From MFD04716-140 sp963703125 (GTDB taxonomy: Bacteria > Bacteroidota > Bacteroidia > Flavobacteriales > Flavobacteriaceae): a stretch of DNA of 64,000 nucleotides. Below are positions 1-8,736 of this stretch, piece after piece. The translations under genes and the position numbers were made by a program. The notes under the pieces are model-generated. The model did not search any database. It worked only from the letters and a program-made list of their open reading frames with translations, and was not told where the DNA came from. The stretch covers positions 372,001 to 436,000 of the forward strand of contig OY969790.1 of assembly GCA_963703125.1 (NCBI GenBank), in the 5' to 3' direction. Within the stretch, counting starts at the first letter, position 1; each line of letters begins with the position of its first letter.

Positions 1-688
1 GGAAGGTTATGGCTTAACGGAAACCTCGCCCGTAGTTTCCGTCAACGACATGCGCAATGGTGGTTTCAGAATAGGCACCGTAGGAAAATTATTGGACCAT
101 ACCGAAGTAAAAATTGCGGAGGACGGTGAGATTTGTATAAAAGGCCCGCAAGTTATGATGGGTTATTACAAGGATCCGGAAAAAACGGCAGAAGTATTAA
201 AGAATGGCTATTTCCATACGGGTGACATTGGTGAGCTTGACGAAGATGGATTTCTAAAGATTACAGATCGTAAAAAAGAAATGTTCAAAACCTCCGGCGG
301 CAAGTACGTAGCGCCTCAGTTGTTGGAGAACCGATTCAAACAATCCAGGTTTATTGAGCAAATTATGGTGGTGGGCGAAGGTGAAAAAATGCCGGCAGCA
401 CTTATACAGCCAGATTTTGAATTCGTTAAGGATTGGGGCAAACGACACGGTAGGAATTTCGCCAGCAATGCCGAAATTGTGAGCGATGAAAATGTATTAA
501 AACGTTTTCAGGAAGAAATAGACCTGGCCAATGAAAAATTTGCCAAGTGGGAGAAAGTTAAGGAGTTTAGACTCACTCCGGATATCTGGAGTATCAGTGG
601 TGGACATCTCACCCCTACAATGAAATTGAAGAGAAAAATAATCAAGGAAAAATATATTGATCTTTATAATTCCATTTACGAGCATTAA
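1..688 (+). CDS. Long-chain acyl-CoA ligase (AMP-binding), C-terminal part only
   Basis: The reading frame is open from base 2, so the gene starts before the window; only about 228 C-terminal residues are present. The first residues read EGYGLTETSP, the A5-type motif of the adenylate-forming superfamily. Further on come GYFHTGDIG (the aspartate that contacts the ribose hydroxyls) and the hinge ITDRKKEMFKTSGGKYVAP, which precedes the mobile C-terminal domain. The family activates fatty acids to acyl-CoA through an acyl-adenylate. Its place directly upstream of a MarR regulator and the beta-oxidation genes on the same strand makes fatty-acid activation the likely job. Chain-length specificity cannot be read from the sequence. 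Confidence 0.9.
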   Translation, partial: EGYGLTETSPVVSVNDMRNGGFRIGTVGKLLDHTEVKIAEDGEICIKGPQVMMGYYKDPEKTAEVLKNGYFHTGDIGELDEDGFLKITDRKKEMFKTSGGKYVAPQLLENRFKQSRFIEQIMVVGEGEKMPAALIQPDFEFVKDWGKRHGRNFASNAEIVSDENVLKRFQEEIDLANEKFAKWEKVKEFRLTPDIWSISGGHLTPTMKLKRKIIKEKYIDLYNSIYEH

Positions 689-805
689 TTTTTAGGTCGC
701 GTTGGCGAAAACGCTTACTCCTTTTTAAACCTAAGCCTATTAATGCGTTTTACCGTTTTCCAATTCAAAGATGGCTATCTGTCAATAAATTTTAAATAAA
801 TATGC

Positions 806-836
806 TATGCGTGCATAATATATTTATGTATATTTG
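806..836 (+). promoter_or_regulatory. Putative MarR autoregulatory promoter and operator
   Basis: TATATTTG at 829-836 matches the Bacteroidetes -7 element TAnnTTTG and lies 18 bases before the ATG at 855. Immediately upstream, 806-817 reads TATGCGTGCATA, a 12-bp palindrome apart from its two central bases, placed where the -33/spacer region would be. A palindrome at this point, directly ahead of a MarR-family gene, suggests autorepression. No clear TTTG -33 box is seen. The operator role is inference. Confidence 0.45.
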
Positions 837-854
837 ATAGCCACAAATAATCCT

Positions 855-1304
855 ATGAAGGAAATCACAATAGATTACGCATTGAGGGCCACTTGGCAAG
901 CAGTTGCCAGGATGTATAATGAAGAGGCCAAAAATTTTGGTTCCACAATGGCAGTGGGGTTTACATTATTAAGTATAGACCCCAAAACAGGGACGCCTTC
1001 AACGGCCTTAGGGCCAAAAATGGGGATGGAAGCTACGAGCCTTTCAAGGATTTTGAAAAGTATGGAGCATAAGGGGCTCATTGTGCGCAAACCAAACCCA
1101 AAAGATGGAAGGGGCGTACTTATTCATTTGACAGAGTTTGGGTTGGAAAAAAGGAGCGATTCCAAAAATGCCGTGCTTAGATTCAATGAGGCCGTAAAGT
1201 TAAAGGTATCCCAAGAAAAATTAGATTCCTTTTATGAAGTTATGGACACCATAAATCAAATCATTACTGAGAAAAACATTTTTAATGAGCAAACTATAAA
1301 TTAA
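855..1304 (+). CDS. MarR-family transcriptional regulator
   Basis: 149 residues starting at the ATG at 855. A TTG 21 bases further up is in frame but lies inside the likely -7 element, so the ATG is preferred. The winged-helix is visible: MEATSLSRILKSMEHKGLIVR is the recognition helix region and KDGRGVLIHLTEFG the wing, both typical of MarR. The N- and C-terminal helices that dimerise MarR proteins flank it. The stop lies 13 bases before the hydroxyacyl-CoA dehydrogenase start, so it is probably the first gene of the beta-oxidation operon. Related regulators in such operons respond to acyl-CoA; that is inference here. Confidence 0.88.
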   Translation: MKEITIDYALRATWQAVARMYNEEAKNFGSTMAVGFTLLSIDPKTGTPSTALGPKMGMEATSLSRILKSMEHKGLIVRKPNPKDGRGVLIHLTEFGLEKRSDSKNAVLRFNEAVKLKVSQEKLDSFYEVMDTINQIITEKNIFNEQTIN

Positions 1305-1317
1305 TCTTGATCACTAC

Positions 1318-3723
1318 ATGAACAGGCGTATAAAAAAAGTAGCAGTAATCGGGTCAGGCATCATGGGAAGTGGCATAGCATGCCATTTTGCCAATATTGG
1401 AGTCGAAGTTTTATTGTTGGATATTATTCCCAGGGAGCTTAATGAAAAGGAGAAAGTTAAGGGACTAACCTTAAATGATCAGGTGGTCCGCAATCGTTTG
1501 GTCAATGATTCGCTGGCTGCCGCTTTAAAATCAAAACCCTCCCCTATTTATCATGAGAAATTTGCCCAGCGTATTACTACAGGCAATTTAGAGGATGACC
1601 TTTCAAAAGTATCCAAAGTAGATTGGATCATAGAAGTGGTCGTTGAAAGATTGGATATCAAGAAAATGGTATTTGAAAATTTGGAGAAACATAGAACTCC
1701 GGGTACCTTGATAACTTCCAATACTTCAGGGATTCCTATTCATTTTATGAGTGAGGGGCGCAGTGATGATTTCCAAAAACATTTTTGTGGAACCCACTTT
1801 TTTAACCCTGCTAGATACTTAAAACTGTTCGAAATAATTCCCGGGCCAAAGACCTCACAAGAAGTGCTGGACTTTCTAAATGGTTATGGGGAACAATTTT
1901 TAGGAAAAACTTCAGTAGTCGCCAAAGACACCCCCGCCTTTATTGGCAACAGGATCGGGATTTTTAGCATTCAGAGTCTTTTTCACATGGTAAAGGAAAT
2001 GGGTATGACCGTTGAAGAAGTTGATAAACTAACAGGTCCTGTAATCGGTAGGCCAAAGTCCGCCACTTTCAGAACGGTTGACGTGGTAGGTTTGGATACG
2101 CTGGTACATGTTGCAAACGGTATTTATGAAAATTGCAAAAAAGACGAACGCCTGGAACTTTTCAAGCTTCCTGATTTCATCAATGCCATGATGGAAAATA
2201 AATGGCTCGGAAGCAAGTCAGGGCAAGGGTTCTATAAAAAAGTAACAGAAAAAGACGGAAAAAGCGAAATCCAGACCTTGGACCTTGATACAATGGACTA
2301 TCGTTCAGCAAAAAAGGCAAGCTTTGCCACCTTGGAACTTACAAAAACCATTGACAAAGTTATTGATAGATTTTCAGTTTTGGTTGATGGCAAGGATAAG
2401 GCAGGGGAATTCTACAGAAAGAGTTTTGGCCAACTTTTTGCTTATGTATCCCATAGAATCCCAGAAATTTCCGAAGAGTTATTTAAAATTGATGATGCCA
2501 TGAAGGCAGGTTTCGGTTGGGAACATGGGCCATTCCAAATATGGGATGCTATCGGGATAGAAAAAGGGTTACAATTTATTAAGGCAGAGAATCAACAAGC
2601 AGCGTCTTGGGTAACCGAAATGATTGCCAATGGAAATAAATCGTTCTATACCGTAAAAGACGGAGCCACCTATTACTACGATATTGCCCGGAAATCCATG
2701 CAAAAAGTTCCAGGTCAGGACTCCTTTATCATATTGGACAATATTCGAAAATCAAATGAAGTATATAAAAATAGTGGTGTTGTAGTAGAAGATTTAGGAG
2801 ATGGGATTTTGAATGTGGAATTCCAATCGAAAATGAATACCCTTGGCGGTGATGTAATTGCAGGACTGAACAAAGCCCTTGATCTCGCCGAAAAAGACTT
2901 CCAAGGATTGGTAGTAGGAAATCAAGCCGCTAATTTCTCGGTAGGTGCCAACATCGGAATGATTTTTATGATGGCGGTTGAGCAGGAATATGACGAATTG
3001 AACATGGCCGTTAAAATGTTCCAAGACACCATGATGCGAATGAGATATTCGTCTATCCCGACCATATCGGCCCCGCACGGAATGTGTTTGGGAGGAGGGT
3101 GCGAGCTTTCGCTACATGCCGATAAGGTAGTTGCCGCCGCAGAAACATACATCGGTTTAGTCGAGTTTGGTGTCGGGGTCATTCCAGGCGGTGGGGGTTC
3201 CAAGGAATTTGCATTACGCGCACAAGATACTTTTCAAAAAAATGATGTTGAACTGAATACGTTGCGAGAATATTTCTTGACCGTAGCTACGGCCAAGGTA
3301 TCTACTTCGGCCTATGAAGCATTTGATATGGGAGTACTTCAGCATGGGAAGGATATTGTGGTCGTAAACAAGGACAGACAAATTGCCACTGCAAAAGCCC
3401 ATGCCAAACTTATGGCGGAAGCCGGTTATACCCAACCTCCCAAAAGAAAGGATATAAAGGTTTTGGGCAAACAGGCATTGGGACTATTCCTTGTCGGTAC
3501 GGATGCTATGGAAGCCAGTCGATATATTAGTGAGCACGACCAGAAAATTGCCAATAAACTTGCCTACGTCATGGCCGGGGGCGATTTGTCCGAACCCACA
3601 ATGGTAGATGAACAGTATCTATTAGATCTGGAACGCGAGGCCTTCCTTTCACTTTGCACAGAAAAGAAGACTTTGGAAAGAATTCAATTTATGTTAAAAA
3701 ATGGTAAACCATTAAGGAACTGA
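1318..3723 (+). CDS. 3-hydroxyacyl-CoA dehydrogenase / enoyl-CoA hydratase fusion (FadB/FadJ/FadN type)
   Basis: 801 residues. The N-terminal Rossmann motif GSGIMGSGIA (about residues 12-21) binds NAD. The NAD-binding dehydrogenase domain runs to about 195 and the C-terminal dehydrogenase domains follow to about 420. A crotonase domain lies at about 480-700, with the oxyanion-hole stretches NFSVGANIG and GMCLGGGCELSLHAD. The order (dehydrogenase first, hydratase second) is that of the FadN-like proteins, not E. coli FadB. It would carry out the hydration and second oxidation steps of beta-oxidation in the cytoplasm. The thiolase gene starts 4 bases after its stop, so the two are very likely co-translated partners. 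Confidence 0.93.
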   Translation: MNRRIKKVAVIGSGIMGSGIACHFANIGVEVLLLDIIPRELNEKEKVKGLTLNDQVVRNRLVNDSLAAALKSKPSPIYHEKFAQRITTGNLEDDLSKVSKVDWIIEVVVERLDIKKMVFENLEKHRTPGTLITSNTSGIPIHFMSEGRSDDFQKHFCGTHFFNPARYLKLFEIIPGPKTSQEVLDFLNGYGEQFLGKTSVVAKDTPAFIGNRIGIFSIQSLFHMVKEMGMTVEEVDKLTGPVIGRPKSATFRTVDVVGLDTLVHVANGIYENCKKDERLELFKLPDFINAMMENKWLGSKSGQGFYKKVTEKDGKSEIQTLDLDTMDYRSAKKASFATLELTKTIDKVIDRFSVLVDGKDKAGEFYRKSFGQLFAYVSHRIPEISEELFKIDDAMKAGFGWEHGPFQIWDAIGIEKGLQFIKAENQQAASWVTEMIANGNKSFYTVKDGATYYYDIARKSMQKVPGQDSFIILDNIRKSNEVYKNSGVVVEDLGDGILNVEFQSKMNTLGGDVIAGLNKALDLAEKDFQGLVVGNQAANFSVGANIGMIFMMAVEQEYDELNMAVKMFQDTMMRMRYSSIPTISAPHGMCLGGGCELSLHADKVVAAAETYIGLVEFGVGVIPGGGGSKEFALRAQDTFQKNDVELNTLREYFLTVATAKVSTSAYEAFDMGVLQHGKDIVVVNKDRQIATAKAHAKLMAEAGYTQPPKRKDIKVLGKQALGLFLVGTDAMEASRYISEHDQKIANKLAYVMAGGDLSEPTMVDEQYLLDLEREAFLSLCTEKKTLERIQFMLKNGKPLRN

Positions 3724-3727
3724 AAAA

Positions 3728-4918
3728 ATGAAAACCGCATATATAGTTAAGGCATATAGAACCGCAGTTGGCAAAGCTCCCAAAGGAGTTTTCCGATTCA
3801 AAAGAACCGATGAGTTGGCAGCGGAAACCATTCAATTCATGATGAATGAACTTCCTGGATTGGATAAAAAGCGTATTGACGATGTAATCGTTGGGAATGC
3901 CATGCCAGAAGGTTCTCAGGGTTTGAACATGGCCCGCCTTATTTCATTAATGGGATTGGATATCGTAGACGTTCCCGGAGTTACCGTTAATAGATTTTGT
4001 GCATCGGGCATTGAAACAATCGGTGTTGCTACTGCAAAAATTCAGGCCGGAATGGCCGATTGTATTATTGCAGGCGGGGCCGAAAGTATGAGTAGTGTGC
4101 CTATGTCGGGTTACAAACCTGAGCTGAATTATAATCTGGCAAAATCTGGCCACGAAGATTATTATTGGGGAATGGGAAACACTGCGGAAGCAGTGGCCGA
4201 ACAATTCAAGGTTTCCCGCGAAGATCAGGACGAGTTTGCATTCAACTCACATCAAAAGGCCCTGAAAGCCCAAGCGGAAGGTCGTTTTGATGATCAGATT
4301 GTTCCCATTGAAGTGGAAGAGGTATTTGTGAATTCTTCCGGAAAAAAGGAAACTAAAAAATATACAGTCAAAAAAGATGAAGGACCTAGGGCGGATACGT
4401 CATCGGAAGTTTTGGCCAAACTCCGTCCCGTCTTTGCCGCTAATGGTAGTGTTACTGCGGGTAATTCTTCCCAAATGAGCGATGGTGCGGCGTTTGTAAT
4501 GGTCATGAGCGAAGAAATGGTAAAAGAATTGAATCTGGAGCCTATTGCCCGCTTGGTAAATTATGCCGCTGCTGGTGTTGAACCCAGAATTATGGGTATT
4601 GGTCCCGTTAAAGCCATCCCTAAGGCATTGAAACAAGCGGACTTAAAACAGAGCGATATACAACTCATTGAGTTGAACGAAGCGTTCGCCTCTCAATCGC
4701 TTGCCGTTATTCGGGAACTGGGATTGGACCCAAATAGTATCAATGTGAACGGTGGGGCGATAGCACTGGGCCATCCGTTAGGGTGTACGGGTGCAAAACT
4801 TTCCGTTCAACTATTTGATGAAATGCGCAAAAGAAAAATGCAGGGGAAATACGGTATGGTAACGATGTGCGTGGGGACGGGTCAAGGTGCCGCCGGAATA
4901 TTTGAGTTTTTGAATTAG
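3728..4918 (+). CDS. Acetyl-CoA C-acyltransferase (thiolase)
   Basis: 396 residues, the usual thiolase length. All catalytic landmarks are present: VNRFCASGIETI with the nucleophilic cysteine (about residue 91), GGAIALGHPLGCTGAKL with the histidine, and MCVGTGQGAAGIFE with the second cysteine near the C-terminus. It cleaves 3-ketoacyl-CoA to acetyl-CoA and a shortened acyl-CoA, the last step of beta-oxidation. It follows the multifunctional enzyme by 4 bases. Its stop codon is directly followed by the left arm of an inverted repeat that bounds an inserted small gene. Confidence 0.95.
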   Translation: MKTAYIVKAYRTAVGKAPKGVFRFKRTDELAAETIQFMMNELPGLDKKRIDDVIVGNAMPEGSQGLNMARLISLMGLDIVDVPGVTVNRFCASGIETIGVATAKIQAGMADCIIAGGAESMSSVPMSGYKPELNYNLAKSGHEDYYWGMGNTAEAVAEQFKVSREDQDEFAFNSHQKALKAQAEGRFDDQIVPIEVEEVFVNSSGKKETKKYTVKKDEGPRADTSSEVLAKLRPVFAANGSVTAGNSSQMSDGAAFVMVMSEEMVKELNLEPIARLVNYAAAGVEPRIMGIGPVKAIPKALKQADLKQSDIQLIELNEAFASQSLAVIRELGLDPNSINVNGGAIALGHPLGCTGAKLSVQLFDEMRKRKMQGKYGMVTMCVGTGQGAAGIFEFLN

Positions 4919-5342
4919 AATTTAGAAACTAGAGCCAAGAATCAAGATGGATGGGTAGACATAATTTCAAAAAATTGAAGATTTGGCATGAAGCAATGAA
5001 TATTGTTGATGAGACCTATTCATTAATCAAGGTATTTCCTGATTTTGAGAGATATAACTTGGTTTCTCAGTTAGCAAGATGCGCTGTTTCAATACCGTCA
5101 AATATCGCGGAAGGAACAAGTAAATCTACCAACAAGCATTTCAACAGGTATCTTGAAGATAGTTTAGGGTCCACATTTGAATGGGAAACACAATTAAATG
5201 TAGCGTATAGACAAAAGTATTTGGACAAAGAAAAATTTGAAATATTAGAAAATAGAATACAACAATTGCAAAAAATGATTTCAGGATTTCAAGATGGACT
5301 AGACTATTAGTCTTGAATCTTGTCTCTTGGTTCTTAAATCTT
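4917..5342. repeat. Inverted-repeat-bounded cassette carrying a four-helix-bundle gene
   Basis: The left arm (4917-4950) and the reverse complement of the right arm (5309-5342) align over about 32 bases, sharing core strings such as CAAGA-[A/T]-TCAAGA and GATTTA/GAATTT followed by AGAACC-like sequence. The arms start right at the thiolase stop and end ten bases before the acyl-CoA dehydrogenase ATG. The unit therefore sits between two genes that would otherwise be adjacent in a beta-oxidation operon. This looks like a small inserted element. No transposase is encoded. Movement is inference. Confidence 0.6.
4951..5310 (+). CDS. Four-helix-bundle (S23/IVS-type) protein
   Basis: 119 residues. 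The sequence has the hallmarks of the four-helix-bundle family first described from 23S rRNA intervening sequences: KLKIWHEAMNIVDETYSL in helix 1, FPDFERYNLVSQLARCAVSIPSNIAEGTSK between helices 1 and 2, and a glutamine/glutamate-rich last helix. The function of the family is unknown. It is unrelated to its fatty-acid neighbours and is enclosed by inverted repeats, so it is probably a hitch-hiking element rather than part of the pathway. The ATG at 4951 lies just inside the left arm. Confidence 0.85.
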   Translation: MGRHNFKKLKIWHEAMNIVDETYSLIKVFPDFERYNLVSQLARCAVSIPSNIAEGTSKSTNKHFNRYLEDSLGSTFEWETQLNVAYRQKYLDKEKFEILENRIQQLQKMISGFQDGLDY

Positions 5343-5351
5343 ATCAAAACT

Positions 5352-7166
5352 ATGAGTACAGAAACAACCCAAAAAGACAACTTGCTACGAGGTGGTCAAT
5401 TTCTTGTGAAAGACACCAAATGTGAGGACATATTTACGCTTGAAGACCTCTCGGAGGAGCAAAAAATGATGCGCGATAGCACCAAAGAATTTGTTGATCG
5501 CGAATTGTGGGCGCACTGGGAACGATTCGAGAAAAAAGATTATGCATACACAGAAGAGTGCATGAGAAAGGCCGGTGAACTAGGTCTGCTGAGTATAGCT
5601 GTTCCCGAAGCCTATGGCGGAATGGGAATGGGTTTCGTGTCTACCATGTTGGTCTGTGATTATATTTCCGGTGCAACCGGATCATTCAGTACGGCTTTTG
5701 GTGCACATACGGGAATTGGTACAATGCCGATAACGCTTTATGGTACCGAAGCCCAAAAACAAAAATATGTTCCTAGATTGGCTTCCGGTGAATGGTTCGG
5801 GGCGTATTGCCTTACCGAACCGGGTGCAGGATCTGATGCCAATTCAGGAAAAACGAAAGCCGTATTATCGGCAGATGGAAAGCATTACTCAATCTCGGGA
5901 CAAAAAATGTGGATTTCCAATGCAGGGTTCTGCAATATGTTCATTGTTTTTGCCAGAATTGAAGATGACAAAAATATCACTGGTTTTATTGTAGAGAATG
6001 ACCCTAAAAACGGAATTACTTTTGGCGAGGAAGAAAAGAAATTGGGTATTCACTCTTCTTCTACCCGCCAAGTATTCTTCAGTGACACGAAAGTTCCTGT
6101 TGAAAATATGCTCTCCGAAAGGGGCAACGGATTCAAGATCGCGATGAATGCCTTAAACATTGGCCGTATTAAATTGGCAGCCGCTTGTTTGGAAGCCCAA
6201 CGAAGGGTCATCAATGAGGCCGTTAGCTATGCGAATGAACGGATACAGTTTAACACCCCTATCATAAATTTTGGTGCCATTAAGGCCAAAATTGCCAATA
6301 TGGCAACAAATGCATATGCTGGGGAATCCGCTAGTTATCGTGCGGCAAAAAATATTGAGGACCGTATCGCCATTCGAGAGTCGGAAGGTAACACCCATCA
6401 GGAGGCGGAATTAAAAGGGGTTGAGGAATACGCTATTGAATGCTCCATCTTAAAGGTAGCCGTTTCCGAAGACGTGCAATATACCACCGACGAGGGTGTC
6501 CAGATTTTTGGAGGAATGGGATTCAGTGCAGAGGCACCCATGGAAAAAGCATGGCGTGATGCGAGGATTGCCCGAATTTATGAAGGCACCAATGAAATAA
6601 ATAGAATGTTGGCCGTAGGTATGCTGGTTAAAAAGGCTATGAAGGGTCACGTAGATCTTCTAGGACCTGCAACTGCCGTTGGTGAAGAGCTAATGGGTAT
6701 ACCATCGTTCGACACACCGGATTTTTCTGAGCTTTTCGCAGAGGAGAAAGACTTAGTGGCCAGGTTGAAAAAAGTATTCCTAATGGTTGCCGGTAGTGCT
6801 GTACAAAAATTTGGTCCCGATTTGGAGAATCATCAGCAATTGATGCTGTCCGCGGCCGATATATTGATCGAAGTGTATATGGCCGAGTCCACTCTACTTA
6901 GAACAGAAAAAAATGCCAAGCGTTTTGGTGAAGAGGCCCAAGCAACACAAATTGCCATGTCTAGGTTATATCTATACAATGCAACAGAAACTGTAATCCA
7001 AAAAGGTAAGGAAGCTATTATTTCATTTGCCGAGGGTGATGAACAGCACATGATGTTAATGGGGCTAAAACGCTTCACAAAATATACCAATAACCCAAAT
7101 GTAGTTGCCTTGCGTACGCAAATTGCTGATTATGTGGCCACAAACAAGGGTTACACCTTTGACTAA
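5352..7166 (+). CDS. Acyl-CoA dehydrogenase
   Basis: 604 residues from the ATG at 5352. An in-frame TTG at 5313 would place 13 extra residues inside the right inverted-repeat arm and is not preferred. FAD-contact motifs are clear: YCLTEPGAGSDANSGKT and MWISNAGFCNMFIVFARI. The catalytic glutamate sits in ARIYEGTNEINRM, followed by an extra C-terminal helical domain as in the ~600-residue very-long-chain type. The enzyme makes trans-2-enoyl-CoA and passes electrons to ETF. It completes the beta-oxidation set of this operon. A strong terminator follows 34 bases downstream. Confidence 0.94.
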   Translation: MSTETTQKDNLLRGGQFLVKDTKCEDIFTLEDLSEEQKMMRDSTKEFVDRELWAHWERFEKKDYAYTEECMRKAGELGLLSIAVPEAYGGMGMGFVSTMLVCDYISGATGSFSTAFGAHTGIGTMPITLYGTEAQKQKYVPRLASGEWFGAYCLTEPGAGSDANSGKTKAVLSADGKHYSISGQKMWISNAGFCNMFIVFARIEDDKNITGFIVENDPKNGITFGEEEKKLGIHSSSTRQVFFSDTKVPVENMLSERGNGFKIAMNALNIGRIKLAAACLEAQRRVINEAVSYANERIQFNTPIINFGAIKAKIANMATNAYAGESASYRAAKNIEDRIAIRESEGNTHQEAELKGVEEYAIECSILKVAVSEDVQYTTDEGVQIFGGMGFSAEAPMEKAWRDARIARIYEGTNEINRMLAVGMLVKKAMKGHVDLLGPATAVGEELMGIPSFDTPDFSELFAEEKDLVARLKKVFLMVAGSAVQKFGPDLENHQQLMLSAADILIEVYMAESTLLRTEKNAKRFGEEAQATQIAMSRLYLYNATETVIQKGKEAIISFAEGDEQHMMLMGLKRFTKYTNNPNVVALRTQIADYVATNKGYTFD

Positions 7167-7199
7167 TTCAAATCGAAACTTTCTTGAGACGAAGGTTAT

Positions 7200-7232
7200 A
7201 ACCGCCCCAAATTGGGGCGGTTTCTTTATTTG
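7200..7232 (+). terminator. Rho-independent terminator of the beta-oxidation operon
   Basis: A perfect 9-bp stem AACCGCCCC / GGGGCGGTT with a 5-base loop, followed by TTCTTTATTTG, lies 34 bases after the acyl-CoA dehydrogenase stop. The geometry is that of an intrinsic terminator. Confidence 0.9.
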
Positions 7233-7264
7233 TTTTCCATTTTAGAAGAATATAATTTTATTCC

Positions 7265-8689
7265 ATGAACAACCACCTATTAAGACAGGCCTACGATTCG
7301 GATGATTTTCGCAAACGTGGCCATACATTGGTCAATGAACTTGCCGATCATTTGGAAGATAAATTAAACGAAAAATCAGCAAAGGCCATCAATTGGAATA
7401 CCCCGGATACAGAGTTGAAATTTTGGAAAGAGTTTCTTGAAAATGGTACCAATGACAATTTATTTTCCGAAATCACCAAGCGCACAACGTACGTTCACCA
7501 TCCCAAGTACATAGGACACCAAGTGAGTCCCGCAGCTCCCATAACCGCCCTTACCGGAATGATAAGTTCCCTATTGAACAATGGCATGGCCGTGTACGAA
7601 ATGGGCATGGCACCTTCGGCCATTGAAAGAGTGGTAACCGATTGGATCGGTGAAAAAATAGGTTATAATACAGAGTCTAGGGGATTTTTGACCTCTGGTG
7701 GTACATTGGCCAATCTAACGGCCTTGCTTTCCGCTAGGAAAGCAAATGTATCCCATGATGTTTGGAATGAAGGAACTTCGGAAAATTTGGGCATTATGGT
7801 ATCGGAAGAAGCCCATTATTGCGTGACCGGCGCCGCAAAAATAATGGGATTGGGCGCAAAGGGAATTATAAAAATTCCATGTGACAAAAATTTCAAAATG
7901 GATATTTCCTTGTTAGAGAAAAGTTATAAAAATGCATCAGATAATGGAATCCATATTTTTGCAATTGTAGGTAGTGCCCCCTCTACCGCAACGGGGGTGT
8001 ATGACGATTTGGATAAGATTGCATCTTTTGCCGCTCATAAAAATCTTTGGTTTCATGTAGATGGGGCCCATGGTGGAGCGGCCATTTTTTCACCTAAATA
8101 CAGACATACCGTAAATGGGATAGAAAAAGCGGACTCGGTGGTCATAGATGGCCATAAAATGATGATGCTGCCAACAATAACCACGGCCTTACTATTCAAA
8201 AACGGAATCAATGCATCCACCACTTTCAATCAAAAAGCGGACTATCTTTTGACGCAGACCGATCATGAAGATTGGTACAATTCCGGCAAAAAGACTTTTG
8301 AGTGCACCAAAACAATGATGAGCATTCATTGGTACACCATGCTAAAAATGTATGGTGATGGAATTTTTGATGCGTATGTGACTACCCTGTACGATTTAGG
8401 AAAACAGTTTGCAGAAATTATTGAAGCCGATACCAAATTTGAATTGGCGGTTAGGCCAATAAGCAATATTGTTTGTTTTAGATATTTGAATACATCTTTG
8501 GATGAAAAAGGTTTAAATTCCCTAAATGAAAATATTAGGCAAGAACTCCTTGAGGATGGTGAATTCTATATTGTACAGACCAAATTAAGGGGCATACACT
8601 ATTTGAGATGCACCATTATGAACCCGTTTACAACGGTTGACCATTTAAGACAATTAATAAACAAGATAAGAGAGTTAGCTTCAAAGTGA
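7265..8689 (+). CDS. Group II pyridoxal-phosphate-dependent decarboxylase
   Basis: 474 residues. PLP-fold landmarks are visible: GFLTSGGTLANLTALLSAR binds the phosphate, HVDGAHGGAA holds the aspartate that contacts the pyridine nitrogen, and VVIDGHKMMMLP carries the Schiff-base lysine (about residue 299). These place it in the aromatic amino acid / glutamate / diaminobutyrate decarboxylase family. Which amino acid it uses cannot be decided by eye. It stands alone between the terminator of the fat operon and the convergent GH15 gene, so its context gives no pathway. Confidence 0.88.
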   Translation: MNNHLLRQAYDSDDFRKRGHTLVNELADHLEDKLNEKSAKAINWNTPDTELKFWKEFLENGTNDNLFSEITKRTTYVHHPKYIGHQVSPAAPITALTGMISSLLNNGMAVYEMGMAPSAIERVVTDWIGEKIGYNTESRGFLTSGGTLANLTALLSARKANVSHDVWNEGTSENLGIMVSEEAHYCVTGAAKIMGLGAKGIIKIPCDKNFKMDISLLEKSYKNASDNGIHIFAIVGSAPSTATGVYDDLDKIASFAAHKNLWFHVDGAHGGAAIFSPKYRHTVNGIEKADSVVIDGHKMMMLPTITTALLFKNGINASTTFNQKADYLLTQTDHEDWYNSGKKTFECTKTMMSIHWYTMLKMYGDGIFDAYVTTLYDLGKQFAEIIEADTKFELAVRPISNIVCFRYLNTSLDEKGLNSLNENIRQELLEDGEFYIVQTKLRGIHYLRCTIMNPFTTVDHLRQLINKIRELASK

Positions 8690-8736
8690 CCTAAATCCCA
8701 TAGGCTTTCAATAAAAATAAGCCTTTGGCTGAGTTC

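Noticed and set aside
8702..8724. AGGCTT / AAGCCT hairpin between the PLP decarboxylase and GH15 genes as a terminator
   Set aside because: The stem is only six base pairs with an eleven-base loop and no convincing T-tract, so too weak to call.
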